A stretch of 9,144 nt of DNA from Bog-473 sp035483935 (GTDB taxonomy: Bacteria; Actinomycetota; Acidimicrobiia; Acidimicrobiales; RAAP-2). The notes beneath the pieces are model-generated. The model was not told the origin of the DNA. It worked only from the letters and a program-made list of their open reading frames with translations, and ran no database searches. The stretch covers positions 1-9,144 of the forward strand of contig DATHPK010000102.1 of NCBI GenBank assembly GCA_035483935.1, read 5' to 3'. A program made the position numbers and the translations under genes. Shown here one piece after another: positions 1 through 6,256 of the stretch; positions within the stretch are counted from its first letter, which is position 1; every line of letters starts with the position of its first letter.

Positions 1-2270
1 ATCAGGGCGCCGTCGAGGCCGATCGCCTCGAACACCTGCGCGCCCGTGTACGAGGCGACAGTCGAGATGCCCATCTTGGACATCACCTTGAGCACACCCT
101 TGCAGGCCGCCTTCACATAATTCCGGCGCGCCTGGCGCGGCGACACGCCCTCGAGGAGCCCCTCGGAGATCATGTCGTCGATCGAGTCCAGCGCGAGATA
201 CGGGTTCACTGCCGCCGCGCCGAACCCGATGAGCAGCGCCATGTGGTGCACCTCGCGGGCGTCGCCCGTCTCGACCACCAGGCCGACCTTCGTGCGGGTC
301 TTCTCGCGCACCAGGTGGTGGTGGATGGCGGCCGTGAGCAGCAGCGAGGGAATCGGCGCCCAGTCCTCGGTCGCATTGCGGTCCGACAGGACGATGATGT
401 TCGCACCCTCCGCGATGGCGGCCGAGACCCGGCGTCGCACCTCTTCGATGGCACGGCGCAGCGCCTCTGCGCCCGCTTCCGTGGCCGCGCCGGCACGGCC
501 CGCCTCGCGCACGTCGAAGAGCCCGTCGATCGCGAACGCCTTGAAGCCCGGCGTCTCGCCGTGCTCGTTGACGTACATGAGCTTGGCCAGGTCGTCGCGG
601 TCGATGACCGGCAAGGGCAGCAGGATCTGGCGGCATGAGCCGCACCGCGCTTCGAGCAGGTTGGCCTCCGGGCCGATCGTCGCCGCCAGCGACGTCACCA
701 GCTCCTCGCGGATGGCGTCGAGCGGCGGGTTCGTGACCTGCGCGAACAGCTGCGTGAAGTAGTCGTACAGGAGCCGCGAGCGGTCCGAGAGCACCGCGAT
801 CGACGTGTCCGAACCCATGGAGCCGATCGGCTCGGCCCCCGTGCGGGCCATCGGCGCCACGATGACACGCAGCTCCTCGTTCGTATACCCGAAGATGCGC
901 TGCTGGGTCACGACGCGCCCGTGTTGCGGCGTCAGCATCGTGCGGGCCGGGAGCTCTTCGAGGCGCACCTGGTCGGTCGCCAGCCAGTCGTCGTAGGGGT
1001 GCTCCGCCGCCAGCTCGGCCTTGATCTCCTCGTCCTCGACGAGGCGGCCCTTCGAGGTGTCGACGAGAAACATGCGTCCCGGCTGCAGGCGGCCCTTGCG
1101 CACGACGCGCTCGGGCGCGATGTCGAGCACACCGACCTCGCTCGCCAACACGACCAGCCCGTCGTCGGTGACCCAGTAGCGCGACGGGCGCAAGCCGTTG
1201 CGGTCGAGGACCGCGCCCACGACGGTGCCGTCGGTGAACGAGATGGCGGCCGGGCCGTCCCACGGCTCCATGAGCGATGCGTGGTAGCGGTAGAAGGCCC
1301 GCCGGTCGTGGTCCATCAGCGTGTGGTTCTCCCACGCCTCGGGGATCATCATCAGCACCGAGTGCGGCAGCGTGCGCCCGCCGAGATGCAGGAGCTCGAG
1401 CACCTCGTCGAAGCTGGCGGAGTCGCTCGCCCCCGGCGTGCAGATCGGGTAGATGCGCGACAGGTCGCCCTCGATCAGCGGCGTCTCGAGGAGGGCCTCG
1501 CGGGCCCGCATCCAGTTGCGGTTCCCCGCCAGCGTGTTGATCTCGCCGTTGTGGCAGAGAAGCCGGTAGGGGTGCGCCAGGGGCCAGCTCGGGAACGTGT
1601 TCGTCGAGAACCGGGAGTGCACGAGTGCCAGGCCCGACTCGAAGGCCGGGTCGCGCAGGTCGGGGAAGAACTCACGCAGCTGTTCCGAGGTGAGCATGCC
1701 CTTGTAACAGATCGTTCGGGCGGACAGCGAGGGGAAGTACAGGTTGTCGACGGCGTGCTCGGCCCGCTTGCGCAACACGAAGGCGCGCCGCTCGAGCGTC
1801 ATGATGTCTACCGCGGCCCCCGCCGGAGCCACGAAGAGCTGTTCGATCCGCGGCATCGCCCCACGCGCGGTCTTGCCGAGACCCTCGGCCTCGAGGGGCA
1901 GCTGGCGCCAGCCGAGAACGGAGAGGCTCTCCTCAGAGGCGATCTGCTCGGCAACCGCCCGTGCCTTGTGCGCGTCGTCCCCGTCCACGGGCAAAAAGGC
2001 CAGTCCGACGGCATAGCCCCCGGCGTCGGGCAGCGTGAACCCCGCCTCTCGCGCGGCGCCCACGAGGAAGCGGTGTGGTAGCTGCACCAAGATCCCGGCG
2101 CCGTCGCCCGTCTCCACCTCGGCCCCCGACGCGCCGCGATGGGCCAGGCGCTCGAGCACGGTCAGCGCCTTGTCGACGATGTCGTGATCGGGCCGTCCGT
2201 GGAGATCCGCAACCATGCCGACACCGCAGGCGTCGTGCTCGTAGCTCGGGTCGTAGAGGCCAAAGGCCAT
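1..2270 (-). CDS. gltB: Glutamate synthase (GOGAT) large subunit, N-terminal half (partial, runs off left edge)
   Basis: Large subunit of glutamate synthase, which converts L-glutamine and 2-oxoglutarate to two L-glutamates in the cytosol with the small subunit GltD. About 756 codons are visible and the frame is open to the left edge; the family is about 1500 residues, so the FMN/Fe-S synthase domain and C-terminal GXGXG beta-helix lie outside. The class II glutamine amidotransferase domain covers roughly residues 15-430: the nucleophile is Cys15 in ACGVGMVADLHGRP, which must be exposed by removing a 14-residue propeptide, and the conserved block HSRFSTNTFPSWPLAHPYR, followed by HNGEINTLAGNRNWMRARE, begins near residue 219. 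The central linking domain follows and ends at the edge with MSKMGISTVASYTGAQVFEA. The ATG at 2270 has a good Shine-Dalgarno (AAGGA, 5-nt spacer). It is transcribed divergently from thiO. Identification is very secure; whether it is NADPH- or ferredoxin-dependent cannot be told because gltD is not in view. Confidence 0.96.
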   Translation of the reverse strand, partial: MAFGLYDPSYEHDACGVGMVADLHGRPDHDIVDKALTVLERLAHRGASGAEVETGDGAGILVQLPHRFLVGAAREAGFTLPDAGGYAVGLAFLPVDGDDAHKARAVAEQIASEESLSVLGWRQLPLEAEGLGKTARGAMPRIEQLFVAPAGAAVDIMTLERRAFVLRKRAEHAVDNLYFPSLSARTICYKGMLTSEQLREFFPDLRDPAFESGLALVHSRFSTNTFPSWPLAHPYRLLCHNGEINTLAGNRNWMRAREALLETPLIEGDLSRIYPICTPGASDSASFDEVLELLHLGGRTLPHSVLMMIPEAWENHTLMDHDRRAFYRYHASLMEPWDGPAAISFTDGTVVGAVLDRNGLRPSRYWVTDDGLVVLASEVGVLDIAPERVVRKGRLQPGRMFLVDTSKGRLVEDEEIKAELAAEHPYDDWLATDQVRLEELPARTMLTPQHGRVVTQQRIFGYTNEELRVIVAPMARTGAEPIGSMGSDTSIAVLSDRSRLLYDYFTQLFAQVTNPPLDAIREELVTSLAATIGPEANLLEARCGSCRQILLPLPVIDRDDLAKLMYVNEHGETPGFKAFAIDGLFDVREAGRAGAATEAGAEALRRAIEEVRRRVSAAIAEGANIIVLSDRNATEDWAPIPSLLLTAAIHHHLVREKTRTKVGLVVETGDAREVHHMALLIGFGAAAVNPYLALDSIDDMISEGLLEGVSPRQARRNYVKAACKGVLKVMSKMGISTVASYTGAQVFEAIGLDGAL

Positions 2271-2370
2271 CGGCGTCCTTCCGAAGGGAGAAGTTGAACG
2301 GGGTGACCGGGACGACGTTGGCCCGAAGGTGAGCAACCAGGATACACGACCCCGCTCATAGGCTTGACGC
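2271..2370. promoter_or_regulatory. Divergent intergenic region gltB / thiO
   Basis: One hundred bases separate the gltB and thiO starts and must hold both promoters. On the plus strand TAGGCT (2359-2364) lies exactly 6 nt before the thiO ATG, the spacing of a -10 element whose +1 is the A of the start codon; no thiO Shine-Dalgarno is seen, so a leaderless mRNA is inferred. On the minus strand TATCCT (2339-2344) is a possible gltB -10 that would give a leader of about 60 nt carrying the Shine-Dalgarno. No convincing TTGACA-type -35 was found for either. There is no recognisable TPP riboswitch (no CTGAGA-type core), and a leaderless thiO could not carry one. Confidence 0.45.
2276..2282 (-). 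promoter_or_regulatory. Shine-Dalgarno of gltB
   Basis: Read on the minus strand, GGAAGGA ends 5 nt before the gltB ATG at 2270. It fixes the start. It is the only clear ribosome binding site among the gene starts of this window; most others lack one and look leaderless. Confidence 0.75.
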
Positions 2371-3483
2371 ATGGCCACGCAAGTACACGTCGTGGGGGGC
2401 GGGGTGATCGGCCTCGCCTGTGCGTGGGAATTGTCACGCAACGGTCATGAAGTGACGGTCGTGTCACCGGCCCCGGGCCGCGACGGCGCGTCGTGGGTGG
2501 CGGCCGGAATGCTGGCGCCGGTTACCGAGGCCCAGTTCGGCGAGTCCGCGCTGACGGCGTTGCTGCTCGAGGGCGCCTGCCGCTGGCCCGCGTTCGCCTC
2601 CGGGCTCGAAACGGCGAGCGGCCGGCCCATCGGATACGACACGACGGGCACGCTCACCGTTGCGCTCGATGCGTCCGACCGCGCCAGCCTCGACGACCTC
2701 CTCGCCTACCAACACTCGCTCGCACTCGACGCCACGCGCCGCACGGCCAGCGAGTGCCGCAACCTCGTGCCGGCGCTGAGCCCCTCGCTGCGCGGCGGCA
2801 TCGAGGTGCCCGGCGACCACCAGGTCGACAACCGTGCCCTGCTCGAGGCCCTCATCGCCGCCAACGAGGCCGCCGGCGTCGTCTTCGATCTGGCCACGGT
2901 GACTGCCGTCGCCGCCGGTCCCGAGCTCGTCCTGGCGGACGGCCGCCGCCTTCACCCCGACCAGGCCGTCCTGGCGGCCGGGGTCGGTCTGCCGGACATC
3001 GCCGGTCTGGACCACACCGCGCGGCCGGAGGTCCGTCCGGTGAAGGGGCACATCCTGCGACTCGGCCCCGCGTCCGGGACCACCACCCCGTTGCTGCGCC
3101 GAACCGTCCGCGGCCTGGTGCGCGGGCATTCGGTGTATCTGGTGCCCCGACCCGACGGTTCCCTCGTGGTGGGCGCGACGGTCGAAGAGCTCGGGGCCGA
3201 CACCACGGTGCAGGCCGGTGCCGTGCATGAGTTGCTCTGCGACGCACGCGCCATCGTGCCCGGTGTCGACGAGCTTGAGCTCCGGGAGGCCGCCGCCGGA
3301 CTGCGGCCCGCCACGCCCGACAACACGCCGTGCATCGGCTGGAGCGGCGTCGACAATGTCGTCATCGCGACCGGGCACTACCGCAACGGCATCCTGCTCG
3401 CTCCGCTGACGGCTTCGACCGTCGTCGAGCTGCTCGGCCGGCGCCCGCTCACCCCGTTGCTCGAGGCCCTGGCACCTGCATGA
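2371..3483 (+). CDS. thiO: Glycine oxidase ThiO (FAD-dependent)
   Basis: Flavoenzyme of the DAO family that oxidises glycine to iminoacetate (dehydroglycine), a precursor of the thiamin thiazole ring, in aerobes that lack the tyrosine lyase ThiH. The 370-residue length is typical. An N-terminal dinucleotide-binding fold carries GGGVIG (residues 9-14, GxGxxG), followed by GASWVAAGMLAP, and near the C-terminus GLRPATPDN and the ThiO hallmark GHYRNGILLAP (335-345). Arg312 (GLRP) and Arg338 (HYRN) probably correspond to the substrate-carboxylate arginines of Bacillus ThiO (alignment from memory). The ATG at 2371 places the FAD motif at the expected distance; no ribosome site is visible, but TAGGCT sits 6 nt upstream, suggesting leaderless expression. 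Its stop overlaps the thiS start (ATGA), so the two are translationally coupled. The context with thiS makes the glycine oxidase assignment firm compared with other DAO-family members. Confidence 0.92.
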   Translation: MATQVHVVGGGVIGLACAWELSRNGHEVTVVSPAPGRDGASWVAAGMLAPVTEAQFGESALTALLLEGACRWPAFASGLETASGRPIGYDTTGTLTVALDASDRASLDDLLAYQHSLALDATRRTASECRNLVPALSPSLRGGIEVPGDHQVDNRALLEALIAANEAAGVVFDLATVTAVAAGPELVLADGRRLHPDQAVLAAGVGLPDIAGLDHTARPEVRPVKGHILRLGPASGTTTPLLRRTVRGLVRGHSVYLVPRPDGSLVVGATVEELGADTTVQAGAVHELLCDARAIVPGVDELELREAAAGLRPATPDNTPCIGWSGVDNVVIATGHYRNGILLAPLTASTVVELLGRRPLTPLLEALAPA

Positions 3484-3695
3484 GCGACATCGCCCTCAGC
3501 GTCAACGGCGAGTCCGTCCGCGTCGCCGCCGGATCGACCATCGCCGACCTGGTCGCCCGTCTCACCGAGGAAGACGACCCCAAGGGCGTCGCGGTCGCCG
3601 TCGACCGCTGCGTCGTTCCCCGCTCGGAGTGGGCGACCACCCACGCCCGTGCCGGATCCCTGGTCGAGGTCGTGAGCGCGGCCGCGGGGGGATGA
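3480..3695 (+). CDS. thiS: Sulfur carrier protein ThiS
   Basis: Small ubiquitin-fold sulfur carrier for thiazole synthesis. ThiF-type enzymes adenylate its C-terminal glycine, a thiocarboxylate is formed, and ThiG uses the sulfur together with dehydroglycine (the ThiO product) and deoxyxylulose 5-phosphate. The 71-residue protein begins MSDIALSVNGESVRVAAG, contains TIADLVARL and the family-like VAVAVDRCVVPRSEW, and ends in the required Gly-Gly (VVSAAAGG). The start codon overlaps the thiO stop as ATGA (3480-3483) and no separate ribosome site is seen, so coupling to thiO is likely. Its own stop overlaps an ATG at 3692 in the frame of the next gene, although that gene more probably starts at 3737. 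The usual partner thiG does not follow here, which is odd for a thiOS operon. Confidence 0.93.
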   Translation: MSDIALSVNGESVRVAAGSTIADLVARLTEEDDPKGVAVAVDRCVVPRSEWATTHARAGSLVEVVSAAAGG

Positions 3696-3700
3696 CCCCA

Positions 3701-3736
3701 TTGAGATCGCGGAGCGGGCAATGCCAGAATCGCTCG
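3701..3736 (+). promoter_or_regulatory. Promoter of the patatin-like gene (leaderless)
   Basis: TTGAGA (3701-3706) matches the -35 consensus at five of six positions. After an 18-nt spacer comes CAGAAT (3725-3730), preceded by TGC (3722-3724) in the manner of an extended -10. The hexamer ends exactly 6 nt before the ATG at 3737, so transcription would begin at or next to the start codon. This is the best-formed promoter in the window and argues that the patatin gene is transcribed separately from thiOS, at least in part. Confidence 0.55.
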
Positions 3737-5203
3737 ATGCCCGACACCCCCCGCTCCGGCCCGACCGCGTTCGTCCTCGCCGGAGGCGGCACCAAAGGTT
3801 CGTTCGAGGTCGGGGTGCTGCAATACCTCGTGGGAGTAGAGCAGATCGCTCCCGAGGTCATCACCGCAACCTCAGCCGGCGCTATCGCCGCGACGGTGCT
3901 CGCGCAGGCACGGACGTTGGACGAGTTCGCGGCGCGCGTCGACGAGATCGGCGAAGACGTACTCGCGTGGACGCACACCGAGAACGTCTTCGGCAAGCAG
4001 GCGTGGCTCAGCGCCCTCGACGGCACCGCCCTCGGCCGCGAGATCCACCACGAACTCACGGAGGGTACCCGTCCGCCATTCCCGCTCAATCCCGCTGCGG
4101 TGCTCGCCACCAACGAAGGCGGGCCACCGCCGGCCGCGCACGGCAAGTCGGAACGCCGGCTTGCGCGGCGGACGCGACGGAAGCGGCAGCGGCACCTGTT
4201 GCGGCTCGTCGCGGGGGCCGGCCTCCGCCTTCCCCGGGTGCGCCGTCGCTTCCGCACGAGCGGGAGCTCCGTCCTCAACCTCGACCCTCTGGCCGAGGCC
4301 CTCCGCCACGGCTCGAGCGAGGGTGTCCGGGCGGTCGACCCCGCCCTGGTCGCGCGCCCCGGCCTCCAATTGCGCCTCGCCGTCACCGCCCTCCGGGCCG
4401 GCGCCGTCCGCTACGTGACCGAGGACGGGACGATCGTGGAGGCGGACGCCCGCACACCCGCACCCGGCGATGCCGCCGGACCGGTCGACCTCATCGACGG
4501 GGCCATCGCGTCGGCCAGCGTGCCGATGATCTTTCCGCCCCACTCCATGGCCGACGACGACTACGTCGACGGCGGCGTCGTCGAGATCATCCCCGTGCGC
4601 GCCGCGGCCGAGCTGGGCGCGACTCGCATCTTCGCGGTCGTCGCGGTGCCCCTGGCCGTTCCCCGCGACGAAAGGGACTACGGAGGGGCTCCGGCGGGCT
4701 ACATCGGGCTGCGCTCGATGGGCATGATCGGTGTGGCCGAACGCCAGATCTCCAACCTGGCGTTCGTCCTTCCCGCCGGGTCGACGCTCACGGTCATCGA
4801 CCCGGTCGTCGATGTCGTCGGGCTCTTCGAGATCCAGCCGGGTTTGTTGCGCATCAACAAGGACTACGGCTGGCTGCGCGCCGCCGACGTGCTGGCCGAG
4901 GGAGACCCCGAACTGTTGGCGGACATCGCGTCCGGTACCCACGAGCTCATCGAGGCCCGCTGCGAGGCCTGGCGCCTCGAGGCTGCTCTGTGGTCCGAAG
5001 AAAGGAAGAGAGACCCCGGCTCCGACGCAGGTTCGCTCGCCCTCGTCCGGGAACAGAAAGAACGGGTCCGTCACCTCGTCGAGCGCCGCAAGCAACTGGG
5101 TTTCCCCGTGCCGGACGATTGCGAGGCATGGTGGACCGACTACGAGGGGCACAGCGGCGAGCGCCCGGCGCGTCTGCCCAGCCGTCTTGCGCCCCGCCCC
5201 TGA
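3737..5203 (+). CDS. Patatin-like phospholipase (RssA/PNPLA family)
   Basis: Patatin-fold acyl hydrolase with a Ser-Asp dyad, expected to cleave phospholipids or other acyl lipids; substrate unknown. The 488-residue protein starts its alpha/beta core at once: glycine-rich oxyanion motif GGGTKG (residues 16-21), nucleophile Ser46 in ATSAG (44-48), and catalytic Asp278 in YVDGG (276-280), followed by IIPVRAAAELGA. Two points are unusual: the GxSxG elbow has Ala at its first position, and a strongly basic stretch (about 137-173, with a dense RLARRTRRKRQR core) sits between nucleophile and Asp. A helical, charged C-terminal extension (about 380-470) follows the core, with no signal peptide or membrane segment. 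An ATG at 3692 (ATGA overlap with thiS) and one at 3629 are in frame, but 3737 is preferred because the core begins right after it and a promoter with leaderless spacing precedes it. Convergent with corA, with 3 bases between the stops. Confidence 0.85.
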   Translation: MPDTPRSGPTAFVLAGGGTKGSFEVGVLQYLVGVEQIAPEVITATSAGAIAATVLAQARTLDEFAARVDEIGEDVLAWTHTENVFGKQAWLSALDGTALGREIHHELTEGTRPPFPLNPAAVLATNEGGPPPAAHGKSERRLARRTRRKRQRHLLRLVAGAGLRLPRVRRRFRTSGSSVLNLDPLAEALRHGSSEGVRAVDPALVARPGLQLRLAVTALRAGAVRYVTEDGTIVEADARTPAPGDAAGPVDLIDGAIASASVPMIFPPHSMADDDYVDGGVVEIIPVRAAAELGATRIFAVVAVPLAVPRDERDYGGAPAGYIGLRSMGMIGVAERQISNLAFVLPAGSTLTVIDPVVDVVGLFEIQPGLLRINKDYGWLRAADVLAEGDPELLADIASGTHELIEARCEAWRLEAALWSEERKRDPGSDAGSLALVREQKERVRHLVERRKQLGFPVPDDCEAWWTDYEGHSGERPARLPSRLAPRP

Positions 5204-5210
5204 AATTCAG
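5200..5210. repeat. 11-bp palindrome containing both convergent stop codons
   Basis: CTGAA-A-TTCAG is a perfect inverted repeat centred on 5205. The left arm contains the patatin TGA (5201-5203) and the right arm contains the corA TGA read on the minus strand (5209-5207). The one-base centre is too tight for an RNA hairpin by itself. A longer imperfect stem can be drawn between GCCGTC (5181-5186) and GACGGT (5210-5215), but with a large loop and no T-tract. Symmetry may simply result from two facing TGA codons. Confidence 0.4.
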
Positions 5211-6196
5211 ACGGTCGGGCCCCCGAGCCAGCCCCTCCGCCGGAACAGCACGACCAAAAACACGACGGTGGCCAGCTCCAGGCCGATGCCGAGCACGAAG
5301 AAGCTCCACGTGGGCATCAGCCAGACTCGCACCATGTAGGCAAAGTTCTGGCCGAAGAAGCCGGTAAGGAAGCTGAGTGGCAGGAAGACCGTCGCGATGA
5401 TCGTCAACTGCTTCATCACGACGTTGAGGCGGTTCGACACGGTCGAGAGATGCGTGTCCATCACACCGCTCAAGAGGTCCCGGTAGTTGTCCACGAGGTC
5501 GGCCAGCCGGATGAGATGGTCGTAGAGGTCCCGGAAGTAGCGGGACGCTTCATCGGTCATGCCGGGCACCTCGGCCACGCCGGAATTGATGCTCGCCATC
5601 ATGTCGCGCTGGGGCGCGATCACCTTGCGCATGTCCATGAGCGAGCGCTTCATGTCGAACAGCTCACCCAACTGTGCCTCCGTGGGAGCTTTTAAGATGT
5701 CGTCTTCGAGCGCGTCGATCCGGTCGTCGAACTTCGAGAGCACAGGGAAGAAGGAGTCCGCGAGTGCACTGACGATGAGGTAGACGATCACGATCTGTGG
5801 CGACGCCGCGTCCTTGGCGTGGTGCTGCTCGATGCGCGCCCGTACTTGGGTCAGGGAGGGGCAATCTTCTCCGCGATGCACCGTCACCACATAACGGTCG
5901 GTCCAAAAGATGTGGACCTCGGCGTGCCCCGAGTGCTCAGGATCGGCGCCCCGGGCCACCAGGTACATGAAGGTGTCGTAGTCGTCGATGCGAGGACGCT
6001 GATTGAACCGTTCGGCCGCCTGCACCGCGAGGGGATGGAACTTGAAATGGACGCTCAGCAGCTCAGAGACGGTTCCGTCGGTTGCCTCGTCGTCGAGGTC
6101 GAGCCAGAAGAACCCGCTGCTCCCGAGCGCCGAAAGCACGTTCTCCGATGTGGCGGGCTGGTCCTGGCCGCCCGTGCGCAACGTTCCTTTGAGCAC
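5207..6196 (-). CDS. corA: CorA-family divalent cation (Mg2+) transporter, GQN variant
   Basis: Pentameric inner-membrane channel of the CorA/MIT superfamily, normally importing Mg2+ (some members move Co2+, Ni2+ or export Zn2+). The 329-residue protein has the standard layout: an alpha/beta cytosolic domain (about 20-145, with VHIFWTDRYVVTVHRG), long stalk helices (about 150-262, with DDRIDALEDDIL), then TM1 (about 264-282, ending LPLSFLTGFFGQNF) and TM2 (about 295-318, SFFVLGIGLELATVVFLVV) with a basic C-terminal tail RRRGW. The signature after TM1 is GQN (282-284), not the canonical GMN. The start is GTG at 6196; no ribosome site is present upstream, but GAGACT lies 6 nt before it. The FAD oxidoreductase gene lies 60 bases upstream on the same strand, so cotranscription is possible. 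Family assignment is secure; the ion is inferred. Confidence 0.92.
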   Translation of the reverse strand: MLKGTLRTGGQDQPATSENVLSALGSSGFFWLDLDDEATDGTVSELLSVHFKFHPLAVQAAERFNQRPRIDDYDTFMYLVARGADPEHSGHAEVHIFWTDRYVVTVHRGEDCPSLTQVRARIEQHHAKDAASPQIVIVYLIVSALADSFFPVLSKFDDRIDALEDDILKAPTEAQLGELFDMKRSLMDMRKVIAPQRDMMASINSGVAEVPGMTDEASRYFRDLYDHLIRLADLVDNYRDLLSGVMDTHLSTVSNRLNVVMKQLTIIATVFLPLSFLTGFFGQNFAYMVRVWLMPTWSFFVLGIGLELATVVFLVVLFRRRGWLGGPTV

Positions 6197-6256
6197 CGCC
6201 CCAGTCTCACGTCCCGACTCGTGCCGGGGTGGGATGGCCCCGCGTGACGCCGTCGT
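6197..6256 (-). promoter_or_regulatory. Short gap between the oxidoreductase gene and corA with a weak -10-like element
   Basis: Sixty bases with no gene. On the minus strand GAGACT (6203-6208) ends 6 nt before the corA GTG and has the A and T of a TANNNT -10 at positions 2 and 6. No -35 was recognised. No terminator with a T-tract is visible between the two genes, so readthrough from the upstream gene is possible. Confidence 0.3.

Noticed and set aside
921..2081. Long plus-strand open frame (386 codons) opposite gltB
   Set aside because: It is in codon register with gltB on the other strand, where high-GC coding suppresses stops. Its translation is low complexity (Arg/Val/Glu/Gln-rich) without a recognisable domain, while the minus strand encodes an unmistakable glutamate synthase.
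2271..2370. TPP riboswitch upstream of thiO
   Set aside because: No CTGAGA / ACCTGA-type core is present and the region is short; thiO appears leaderless.
2464..3378. Minus-strand open frame (304 codons) opposite thiO
   Set aside because: Antisense shadow of a high-GC gene; composition is Gly/Arg/Val-rich without domain motifs, and thiO is clear on the plus strand.
3629..3736. Upstream starts for the patatin gene at 3629 and 3692
   Set aside because: The 3629 start would overlap thiS by more than 60 bases and add a non-homologous Arg/Gly-rich leader. The 3692 start (ATGA overlap) is possible, but the promoter with leaderless spacing and the position of the core favour 3737.
3872..5152. Minus-strand open frame (426 codons) opposite the patatin gene
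   Set aside because: No motif or fold recognised and biased composition; the plus-strand frame carries the GGGxxG, Ser and DGG motifs in order.
3721..5367. Plus-strand open frame of 548 codons overlapping the patatin gene in another frame
   Set aside because: Extremely Arg/Pro-rich translation typical of an off-frame reading of GC-rich coding sequence; it also runs through the corA 3' end.
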